A DNA stretch of 7,108 nt from contig CANOUM010000079.1 in assembly GCA_947570515.1 (NCBI GenBank), positions 1-7,108 of the forward strand, written 5' to 3'. Made by a program: the position numbers and the translations under genes. The notes below the pieces were generated by a model. That model was not told the DNA's origin. It did no database searches and saw nothing but the letters and a program-made list of their open reading frames with translations. Each line of letters starts with the position of its first letter. Position 1 is the stretch's first letter. This stretch comes from an uncultured Clostridia bacterium (GTDB lineage Bacteria > Bacillota > Clostridia > Lachnospirales > Bianqueaceae). Of the stretch, positions 1 through 7,108 are shown piece after piece.

Positions 1-210
1 CTCAACGTGTGCTGTAGAAATTGTAATACCACGCTCTCTCTCTTCAGGAGCCTTATCGATCATATCGAAGGCTACAGCCTCACCGGTACCCAGTCTCTGA
101 TGCAGAGTCTTGGTGATGGCAGCGGTCAAAGTGGTCTTACCATGGTCAACGTGACCAATGGTTCCAATGTTTACATGGGGTTTAGTTCTTTCAAACTTAG
201 CTTTTGCCAT
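1..210 (-). CDS. tuf: Elongation factor Tu, N-terminal 70 residues (3' part beyond window)
   Basis: EF-Tu is the cytoplasmic GTPase that carries aminoacyl-tRNA to the ribosomal A site. The 70 visible codons start with MAKAKFERTKPHVNIG and contain the G1/P-loop GHVDHGKT at residues 19-26, then a switch-I/G2 stretch ending in the typical APEERERGITISTAHVE. The frame is open up to the window edge, so the gene is cut by the window and is not a pseudogene on this evidence; about 330 residues should follow. The ATG at 208-210 is supported by the conserved N-terminus and by an AGGAGGA site 8 nt upstream. It lies 104 nt after fusA, in the usual last place of the str operon, and has its own promoter in that gap as well as possible readthrough from fusA. 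Identification is certain from sequence. Whether the genome has a second tuf copy cannot be seen here. Confidence 0.98.
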   Translation of the reverse strand, partial: MAKAKFERTKPHVNIGTIGHVDHGKTTLTAAITKTLHQRLGTGEAVAFDMIDKAPEERERGITISTAHVE

Positions 211-218
211 TATAAAAT

Positions 219-225
219 TCCTCCT
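219..225 (-). promoter_or_regulatory. Ribosome binding site of tuf
   Basis: AGGAGGA on the minus strand, 8 nt before the tuf ATG, complementary to the 16S rRNA 3' end. It overlaps the perfect 10-bp palindrome CCTATATAGG at 223-232, which could weakly pair with the first bases of the site (3 bp with a 4-nt loop); I would not expect strong masking. Confidence 0.9.
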
Positions 226-257
226 ATATAGGTTTTTTACTACATAACATCAGTCCT

Positions 258-286
258 ATTATAGTGAATAAGACGTGTTTTTGCAA
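258..286 (-). promoter_or_regulatory. Sigma-A type promoter for tuf
   Basis: On the minus strand a -35 box TTGCAA (281-286, 4 of 6 to consensus) is followed by a 17-bp spacer and a perfect -10 box TATAAT (258-263). The stretch upstream (about 291-314) is A/T-rich and could act as an UP element. The predicted start is near position 251, giving a leader of about 40 nt before the tuf ATG. No intrinsic terminator is visible between fusA and tuf, so this is best read as a secondary internal promoter that boosts EF-Tu, which cells need in excess over EF-G. The spacing and the box matches are direct observations; use in the cell is inferred. Confidence 0.82.
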
Positions 287-314
287 GGGGTTTTACAAAT
301 TTTGTTAGTTAAAA

Positions 315-2399
<2,085 letters not shown>

Positions 2400-2405
2400 G
2401 ACTTG

Positions 2406-2412
2406 TCCTCCT
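2406..2412 (-). promoter_or_regulatory. Ribosome binding site of fusA (supports GTG start)
   Basis: AGGAGGA lies 6 nt before the fusA GTG, within the 16-nt gap after the rpsG stop. It decides the start, since no in-frame ATG lies near the conserved N-terminus. Confidence 0.9.
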
Positions 2413-2415
2413 CAA

Positions 2416-2886
2416 TTAAAACCGAAAATGCGCAAAAGCCTTGTTAGCCTCTGCCATTTTATGGGTATCTTCTCTCTTCTTTACAGAAGCACCCGTGTTA
2501 TTAGCAGCATCCATAATCTCATTCGCCAGACGCTCTTCCATGGTTTTTTCACCACGTGCGCGGGAATAAGTTGTTAACCATCTCAGTCCTAATGTCTGTC
2601 TGCGCTCTACGCGCACTTCCATCGGCACCTGATAGGTAGAGCCACCTACACGTCTTGCTTTTACTTCCAAAACCGGCATGATATTGTTCATGGCAGCTTC
2701 AAAAACCTCCAAAGGAGCCTTTTCTGTCTTAGCTGCGATCCGGTTGAACGCGCCGTAAACGATCTTCTGGGCAACACCCTTCTTACCGTCCAGCATAATG
2801 CTATTGATCAGTTTTGTAACTACCTTGCTTCCGTAAATCGGATCCGGCAGTACGTCTCTGTGGGCAATATGTCCTCTTCTAGGCAC
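2416..2886 (-). CDS. rpsG: 30S ribosomal protein S7
   Basis: S7 is a primary 16S rRNA-binding protein that nucleates assembly of the 30S head and lies near the E-site tRNA and mRNA exit. The 156-residue product is the standard Bacillota length. It opens with MPRRGHIAHRDVLPDPIYGS and includes the conserved GKKGVAQKIVYGAF and the central RRVGGSTYQVPMEVR stretch of the family, ending in the helical basic segment NTGASVKKREDTHKMAEANK. The start is GTG at 2884-2886, supported by AGGAGG 8 nt upstream; the stop is TAA. It sits 118 nt after rpsL and 16 nt before fusA. In Escherichia coli S7 represses its own operon by binding the rpsL-rpsG spacer (established there); the structured spacer here makes a similar loop possible but unproven. 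Confidence 0.99.
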   Translation of the reverse strand: MPRRGHIAHRDVLPDPIYGSKVVTKLINSIMLDGKKGVAQKIVYGAFNRIAAKTEKAPLEVFEAAMNNIMPVLEVKARRVGGSTYQVPMEVRVERRQTLGLRWLTTYSRARGEKTMEERLANEIMDAANNTGASVKKREDTHKMAEANKAFAHFRF

Positions 2887-2894
2887 GATTCTTC

Positions 2895-2900
2895 CCTCCT
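2895..2900 (-). promoter_or_regulatory. Ribosome binding site of rpsG (supports GTG start)
   Basis: AGGAGG lies 8 nt before the rpsG GTG. Just upstream is an A/T-rich run with two TAATTA copies (2901-2906 and 2912-2917), which should leave the site largely unstructured. Confidence 0.9.
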
Positions 2901-2920
2901 TAATTAATTTGTAATTAGAT

Positions 2921-2947
2921 CATAGGTACTCACATGTTAGTCCTACG
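2921..2947 (-). promoter_or_regulatory. Hairpin B in the rpsL-rpsG spacer (predicted RNA element)
   Basis: In the minus-strand transcript CGUAGG (2942-2947) pairs with CCUAUG (2921-2926), including one wobble. A further 3 bp (2939-2941 with 2928-2930) lie above a bulged A at 2927, closing an 8-nt loop. It ends about 20 nt upstream of the rpsG Shine-Dalgarno site and does not cover it. It is only moderately stable by eye, and its role is unknown. Confidence 0.4.
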
Positions 2948-2953
2948 TGTCTC

Positions 2954-2990
2954 GCACCAATCTAAGGGCACTGCCCTATATGATTGGCAC
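2954..2990 (-). promoter_or_regulatory. Hairpin A in the rpsL-rpsG spacer (possible ribosomal-protein target)
   Basis: The transcript can form an outer 9-bp stem (2982-2990 with 2954-2962), an asymmetric internal loop (AUAUA opposite UUA), and an inner 4-bp GGGC/GCCC stem with a 3-nt loop. Two of the outer pairs are G-U wobbles in the minus-strand RNA but would be A-C mismatches in a plus-strand RNA, which fits function in the operon mRNA. There is no U-run after it, so it is not an intrinsic terminator. Its place between the S12 and S7 genes recalls the E. coli S7 autoregulatory site, but I cannot show homology. It might also guard against nucleases or mark a processing point. Confidence 0.55.
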
Positions 2991-3004
2991 CTTCTCCCTA
3001 CTTA

Positions 3005-3418
3005 TTAGTTTTTCGGGCGTTTTGCACCGTACTTGGAACGAGCCTGACGACGGTTAGCAACACCAGCCGTATCCAGCACACCACGTACGATATGATAACG
3101 TACACCAGGCATATCCTTAACACGACCGCCGCGGATCAGCACAACGCTGTGCTCCTGCAGGTTATGGCCTTCACCAGGAATATACGCGGTAACTTCCACG
3201 CCGTTGCTCAAACGAACACGGGCGATTTTACGAAGAGCAGAGTTAGGCTTTTTAGGTGTATCCGTCTTTACTACGGTACAAACACCACGCTTCTGCGGGG
3301 AAGAAATATCGGTTGTTTTCTTCTGAAGAGAATTCCATCCTCTCTGCAATGCAGGCGCAGTAGATTTCTTTACTGAAACCTGTCTTCCTTTTCTTACCAA
3401 CTGGTTAAAAGTAGGCAT
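3005..3418 (-). CDS. rpsL: 30S ribosomal protein S12
   Basis: S12 sits at the 30S decoding centre, monitors codon-anticodon pairing and is the classic streptomycin-resistance locus. The 137-residue product starts MPTFNQLVRKGR and has the 13-residue N-terminal insert (around 25-40) found in Bacillota but absent from the 124-residue E. coli protein. The conserved loops PKKPNS (55-60) and GGRVKD (97-102) are intact. The lysines at 56 and 101, which match the positions where resistance mutations arise in the family, are wild type, so no S12-based streptomycin resistance is predicted. D102 matches the residue methylthiolated by RimO in some bacteria. ATG at 3416-3418 is supported by AGGAGGT 6 nt upstream; the stop is TAA. 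It is the first gene after the strong promoter behind rpoC and lies 118 nt ahead of rpsG. Confidence 0.99.
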   Translation of the reverse strand: MPTFNQLVRKGRQVSVKKSTAPALQRGWNSLQKKTTDISSPQKRGVCTVVKTDTPKKPNSALRKIARVRLSNGVEVTAYIPGEGHNLQEHSVVLIRGGRVKDMPGVRYHIVRGVLDTAGVANRRQARSKYGAKRPKN

Positions 3419-3424
3419 ATCGGC

Positions 3425-3431
3425 ACCTCCT
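3425..3431 (-). promoter_or_regulatory. Ribosome binding site of rpsL
   Basis: AGGAGGT lies 6 nt before the rpsL ATG, at the end of a leader of about 89 nt. The bases just upstream are A/T-rich and do not obviously pair with it. Confidence 0.9.
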
Positions 3432-3463
3432 ATTCAAATTTTCGTCTGTGACTGCTAAAAGCC

Positions 3464-3493
3464 AAAAAACAACGGACCTGCCAAGCAGGTCCG
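3464..3493 (-). terminator. Intrinsic terminator / leader attenuator between rpoC and rpsL
   Basis: In the minus-strand RNA a perfect 9-bp stem (3485-3493 with 3473-3481, CGGACCUGC against GCAGGUCCG) closes a 3-nt loop and is followed at once by UUGUUUUUUGG. This is a standard Rho-independent terminator. It would end transcripts coming from rpoC, but the promoter at 3514-3542 starts upstream of it, so the str operon transcript must also pass it. That arrangement suggests partial or regulated termination in the rpsL leader rather than a simple operon end. No convincing second promoter lies between this hairpin and rpsL. Confidence 0.82.
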
Positions 3494-3507
3494 CGTTATA
3501 CGCAGAC
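3489..3507 (-). promoter_or_regulatory. Possible antiterminator hairpin at the 5' end of the rpsL leader
   Basis: The first bases of the predicted leader, GUCUGCG (3501-3507), can pair with CGCGGAC (3489-3495) around a 5-nt UAUAA loop, giving 7 pairs of which one is U-G. This uses 3489-3493, which are also the upstream arm of the terminator stem, so the two structures exclude each other. The hairpin is shorter than the terminator stem but is made first. It could be a regulated antiterminator or a chance pairing; folding energies were not computed. Confidence 0.4.
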
Positions 3508-3532
3508 TAAATGAGTATATCATGCTCATTTA
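3508..3532. repeat. 25-bp palindrome over the -10 region of the rpsL promoter
   Basis: Perfect 8-bp arms TAAATGAG (3508-3515) and CTCATTTA (3525-3532) flank a 9-bp centre, whose edges add two further pairs and a T-G mismatch. The arms enclose the -10 box and end at the predicted transcription start. In minus-strand RNA the inner wobble becomes an A-C mismatch, so a DNA-level operator role is more fitting than an mRNA hairpin. No binding protein is recognised. Confidence 0.5.
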
Positions 3533-3542
3533 ATTCTGTCAA
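3514..3542 (-). promoter_or_regulatory. Strong sigma-A promoter of the rpsL-rpsG-fusA operon
   Basis: The -35 box is a perfect TTGACA (3537-3542), the spacer is exactly 17 bp, and the -10 box is TATACT (3514-3519, 5 of 6) preceded by a TG at the extended -10 position. The -35 box begins 5 nt after the rpoC stop codon, and the A-rich end of rpoC (about 3543-3560) could serve as an UP element. The start is predicted at 3507 or 3508, which gives an 89-90 nt leader to rpsL. It separates str operon expression from that of rpoC. This is the best promoter match in the window; activity is inferred from sequence. Confidence 0.88.
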
Positions 3543-3547
3543 CTATT

Positions 3548-6500
3548 TTATTCGTTTTCGTCTGTCAAATCCTCTTCAGAAGATGCACTCTTCTCCAAAA
3601 CATCATCCAAAAGCGCACTCAGATCATCCTCCAGTGCATCTTGGTACAGAGCCGGTTCCTCTTCTTCATACGCCATCGCCAGACTCTCAGCCTCTGCCTT
3701 CGCTGCTTCCTCTGCGATTTTCTGGATCTCTGCCGGCGGCAGCCCATCCAATTCGTATTCCGCTCTTTGGTATTGGCTCATACCTGTTCCAGCCGGAATC
3801 AGCTTACCGATGATAACATTCTCTTTAAGACCGATCAGCGGATCTACCTTACCTTTAATAGCCGCCTCTGTAAGCACTCTTGTCGTCTCCTGGAAAGAAG
3901 CTGCAGACAGGAAGGAATCAGTAGCCAAAGATGCCTTCGTAATACCGAGCAGAACTCTCTCACCCACTGCGGGCTCTAATCCATTCTCCTCAGCTGCTGC
4001 ATTCTTTTCATCAAACTCCAGAACATCTACCAGAGAACCCGGCAACATGTCAGTTGATCCATTATCCTCAATCCGAACGCGGCGCAGCATCTGACGAACA
4101 ATGATTTCCACATGTTTGTCGTTGATATCTACACCCTGCAGACGATATACACGCTGTACTTCTTGGATCAGATAGTCCTGAACTGCCAACAGTCCCTTAA
4201 TTTTCAGAATGTCATGCGGATTTACAGAACCTTCTGTAAGCTCATCGCCGGCCTCAATCATCTGGCCATCCTTGACTTTCAGACGGGCGCCGTACGGAAT
4301 CAGATAATTCTTACTTTCCTTGCTTTCCGGATCGGTAATGATGATTTCCCGTTTTTTGCGTGTGATATTCTCCTGAACCAGCCCGCCAAATTCAGCAATT
4401 ACTGCTAATCCTTTTGGCTTTCTGGCTTCAAACAGCTCCTGCACACGCGGAAGACCCTGCGTGATATCATCTCCGGTCGCAATGCCGCCCGTATGGAAAG
4501 TACGCATCGTCAGCTGCGTTCCAGGCTCACCAATAGCCTGTGCCGCAATAATACCAACAGCCTCACCCATCCGAACCGGAAGACCGGTGCTCATATCAGC
4601 TCCATAACACTTTGCACAAACCCCCAGCTTTTGCTTACAGGTCAGCATCGTACGGATATAGACTTTCTCAATACCGGCTTCTACCACTTTGGTCGCCTGA
4701 ATCGGTCCAATGAGACTATCCGCAGGCACAATGACTTCGCCCGTCTCCGGATGACGGATTTCATCAATCGACCAGCGCCCCCTGATTCGCTCCTCGAGCG
4801 GCTCGATCATCTCATCTCCGTCTTTATAAGCAGAAACCCACATACCGCGGACTTCTTCTTCCCCTTCACAGCAGTCTTCTGCACGCACAATCATGTTCTG
4901 CGATACATCGACCAGACGTCTGGTCAGATATCCTGAGTCAGCCGTACGAAGAGCTGTATCTGCCAGACCCTTTCGGGTACCATGTGCAGAAATGAAATAC
5001 TCCAGCACATCCAGTCCCTCCAGCAGACAGGACTTAATCGGCAGCTCAATAACTTCGCCGTTAGGACTCGCCATCAGGCCGCGCATCGCGGCAAGCTGTT
5101 TCAGCTGATCGATTGATCCACGGGCTCCGGAATCGATCATCATATAGATATTGTTGTCTTCTCCAAGACTCGGAAGCAACAAATCTGTAATATCCCGAAT
5201 CGTATTGGTCCAAGTCTCAATAATACGTTTATGGCGTTCTTCATTGGTAAAAAGGCCGCGCTTAAACATGCTGAGAATCTTGGCGACTTCTTTCTCTGCC
5301 TTTGCGATCATATCCTTTTTCTCACTGGGGATGACAACATCCGAAGCCGATACGGTAATCGCACCCAGTGTAGAATATTTAAAACCCAGAGATTTGAGAT
5401 TATCCAGTACGCTGACCGTAAACGTAATGCCGTGTACGTCAATACATTTTTGAAGGATTCTTCCAAGCTGCTTCTTGCCAACTAAGAAGTTGATCTCATA
5501 TGGCAGGAAGGTCTCCGGCTGATTCACATTCCTCTCGACAAATCCCAGATCCTGCGGCAGCTTTTCATTTAAAATGATACGACCCACTGTGGTCTCTGCC
5601 AATCCGGATATTTTCTCCCCATTGACTTCCACCGTGCGGCGTACACGAATGGGCGTATGCAGTGTCAACTCTCCATTTGCCTCTGCCAAAATAGCTTCGT
5701 TTTCATCCTTGAAAACCCGCAGCTGATTCTTTTCTTCATCCGTTAAATGGTCCGGTCTCTGCATTGTCAGATAATACATACCCAGTACCATATCCTGTGC
5801 CGGAACGGTAACGGGGCCGCCATCTGACGGTTTTAGCAGGTTATTCGTTGAAAGCAGCATAAAACGGCATTCTGCCTGTGCTTCTACTGAAAGCGGTACA
5901 TGCACAGCCATCTGATCTCCGTCAAAGTCCGCATTAAAGGGTACGCACACCAATGGATGCAGCTTGATTGCCTTGCCTTCTACCAGCACAGGCTCAAAGG
6001 CCTGTATACCCAAACGATGCAGGGTAGGAGCACGATTTAGCATAACCGGATGCTCTCGGATAACCTCTTCGAGTACGTCCCACACCTCAACCTTGAGACG
6101 CTCTACCATCCTCTTGGCAGATTTAATATTATGAGCCAGCTCTTTTTCCACCAGCTTTTTCATCACAAATGGCTTAAATAATTCAATAGCCATTTCCTTC
6201 GGCAAACCGCACTGATAGAACTTAAGCTCAGGTCCTACCACGATAACCGAACGCCCGGAATAGTCAACACGTTTTCCCAGCAGATTCTGACGAAAACGCC
6301 CCTGCTTACCACGCAGCATATCAGATAAGGATTTCAGCGCACGGTTACCAGGACCTGTCACAGGCCGTCCGCGTCTGCCGTTATCAATCAGCGCATCCAC
6401 AGCCTCCTGCAGCATTCTCTTTTCATTTCGTACAATAATGTCCGGCGCTCCCAAGCTAAGCAAGCGGCGCAAACGGTTGTTTCGGTTGATGACGCGGCGA

Positions 6501-7108
6501 TACAGATCATTCAGATCGGAAGTCGCAAATCGTCCGCCGTCCAGCTGTACCATCGCACGGATATCCGGAGGAATAACAGGAACTACATCCATCACCATCC
6601 ATTCCGGACGATTTCCGGACTGCAGAAATGCCTCTACAACCTCCAAACGCTTAATGATGCGCAGGCGTTTCTGGCCTGATGCATTCACAAGCTCTTCTTT
6701 CAGCTCTGCTGTCTGCTTTTCCAAATCAATCGCTTCCAGCAGTTCTTTAATGGCTTCTGCTCCCATCCCGGCGCGGAATCCATCTCCGAACTTTTCCTGT
6801 GCCTCTCGGTACTCACGCTCTGTCAGAAGCTGCTTATACAGAAGACCCGTATCTCCGCCATCCAGCACAATATAGGAAGCAAAATACAGCACCTTTTCCA
6901 GCGCGCGAGGCGGAATGTCCAAAATCAGACCCATCCGGCTAGGAATTCCTTTAAAATACCAAATATGAGATACCGGCGCTGCCAGTTCAATATGGCCCAT
7001 GCGTTCACGACGCACTTTCGCTTTAGTTACTTCAACACCGCAGCGATCGCAAATCACGCCTTTATACCGAATTCGCTTATACTTTCCGCAGTGACATTCC
7101 CAGTCCTT
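3548..7108 (-). CDS. rpoC: RNA polymerase beta' subunit (5' end beyond window)
   Basis: RpoC is the larger catalytic subunit of RNA polymerase. The frame is open to the window edge, so 1186 residues are visible and roughly 55-65 N-terminal residues are missing by comparison with Bacillus; the GTG at 7055-7057 (V of GVICDRC) is internal, not a start. In visible numbering: first zinc site C5, C7, C20, C23; active-site NADFDGD at 392-398, whose aspartates hold the catalytic magnesium; bridge helix about 697-735; second zinc site C746, C824, C831, C834; trigger-loop MRTFHTGG at 868-875 with its catalytic-region histidine 872. There is no large insertion in the trigger loop, unlike E. coli. The C-terminus is an acidic tail rich in Glu and Asp. 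Residues just before and within the bridge helix differ from the usual FREGL and HGARKG motifs. The stop is TAA. rpoB should lie upstream, outside the window. Confidence 0.99.
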   Translation of the reverse strand, partial: KDWECHCGKYKRIRYKGVICDRCGVEVTKAKVRRERMGHIELAAPVSHIWYFKGIPSRMGLILDIPPRALEKVLYFASYIVLDGGDTGLLYKQLLTEREYREAQEKFGDGFRAGMGAEAIKELLEAIDLEKQTAELKEELVNASGQKRLRIIKRLEVVEAFLQSGNRPEWMVMDVVPVIPPDIRAMVQLDGGRFATSDLNDLYRRVINRNNRLRRLLSLGAPDIIVRNEKRMLQEAVDALIDNGRRGRPVTGPGNRALKSLSDMLRGKQGRFRQNLLGKRVDYSGRSVIVVGPELKFYQCGLPKEMAIELFKPFVMKKLVEKELAHNIKSAKRMVERLKVEVWDVLEEVIREHPVMLNRAPTLHRLGIQAFEPVLVEGKAIKLHPLVCVPFNADFDGDQMAVHVPLSVEAQAECRFMLLSTNNLLKPSDGGPVTVPAQDMVLGMYYLTMQRPDHLTDEEKNQLRVFKDENEAILAEANGELTLHTPIRVRRTVEVNGEKISGLAETTVGRIILNEKLPQDLGFVERNVNQPETFLPYEINFLVGKKQLGRILQKCIDVHGITFTVSVLDNLKSLGFKYSTLGAITVSASDVVIPSEKKDMIAKAEKEVAKILSMFKRGLFTNEERHKRIIETWTNTIRDITDLLLPSLGEDNNIYMMIDSGARGSIDQLKQLAAMRGLMASPNGEVIELPIKSCLLEGLDVLEYFISAHGTRKGLADTALRTADSGYLTRRLVDVSQNMIVRAEDCCEGEEEVRGMWVSAYKDGDEMIEPLEERIRGRWSIDEIRHPETGEVIVPADSLIGPIQATKVVEAGIEKVYIRTMLTCKQKLGVCAKCYGADMSTGLPVRMGEAVGIIAAQAIGEPGTQLTMRTFHTGGIATGDDITQGLPRVQELFEARKPKGLAVIAEFGGLVQENITRKKREIIITDPESKESKNYLIPYGARLKVKDGQMIEAGDELTEGSVNPHDILKIKGLLAVQDYLIQEVQRVYRLQGVDINDKHVEIIVRQMLRRVRIEDNGSTDMLPGSLVDVLEFDEKNAAAEENGLEPAVGERVLLGITKASLATDSFLSAASFQETTRVLTEAAIKGKVDPLIGLKENVIIGKLIPAGTGMSQYQRAEYELDGLPPAEIQKIAEEAAKAEAESLAMAYEEEEPALYQDALEDDLSALLDDVLEKSASSEEDLTDENE

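Noticed and set aside
222..250. Short upstream reading frame (ATG, 8 codons, TAG) in the tuf leader
   Set aside because: The ATG would lie within a base or two of the predicted transcript 5' end with no ribosome binding site, and the frame is too short to judge.
287..314. Terminator after fusA
   Set aside because: The A/T-rich stretch has only a short ACAAA/TTTGT pairing with almost no loop and no GC-rich stem, so it is better read as an UP-like element for the tuf promoter.
2887..3004. Promoter in the rpsL-rpsG spacer (TATGAT at 2919-2924)
   Set aside because: No acceptable -35 box lies 16-18 bp upstream of the -10-like hexamer.
4493..4936. Plus-strand open frame of 147 codons inside rpoC
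   Set aside because: It lies opposite the trigger-loop and second zinc-site region of RpoC, where sequence is fixed by the beta' protein. No family is recognised.
6438..6875. Plus-strand Ser/Arg-rich open frame of 145 codons inside rpoC
   Set aside because: The composition is typical of antisense reading of a conserved gene; there is no start signal and no known motif.
7055..7057. GTG as a possible start of rpoC
   Set aside because: The frame continues upstream to the window edge as KDWECHCGKYKRIRYKG, which is conserved RpoC containing the first two zinc cysteines, so this codon is an internal Val.

Overview
The window is a chromosomal housekeeping segment carrying, entirely on the minus strand and in transcription order from high to low coordinates, the end of rpoC followed by the streptomycin (str) operon: rpoC (5' end cut by the window edge), rpsL (S12), rpsG (S7), fusA (EF-G) and the first 70 codons of tuf (EF-Tu). 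The order, strong AGGAGG ribosome binding sites, the long Bacillota-type S12 N-terminal insert and the short RpoC without the large Proteobacterial trigger-loop insertion all point to a low-to-mid GC Gram-positive, most likely a member of Clostridia. I do not assign a genus.

Region by region: 3548-7108 is RpoC from just before its first zinc finger to an acidic C-terminus. 3419-3547 is a compact regulatory spacer. It holds a near-consensus sigma-A promoter starting 5 nt after the rpoC stop, a palindrome over its -10 box, and a leader with a strong intrinsic-terminator hairpin plus a competing upstream hairpin, then the rpsL ribosome binding site. 3005-3418 is rpsL. 2887-3004 is a 118-nt intercistronic region with two predicted RNA hairpins. 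2416-2886 is rpsG, and 315-2399 is fusA, separated from rpsG by 16 nt. 211-314 carries a second sigma-A promoter and the tuf ribosome binding site. 1-210 is the start of tuf.

The genes act together in expression: RpoC is the catalytic beta' subunit of RNA polymerase, S12 and S7 are 30S proteins at the decoding centre and head, and EF-G and EF-Tu are the two main elongation GTPases. No mobile element, CRISPR array, tRNA or rRNA gene was seen, and no new protein system. The parts worth a second look are the non-coding ones: the rpoC-rpsL promoter/attenuator module and the structured rpsL-rpsG spacer, both inferred from sequence only.
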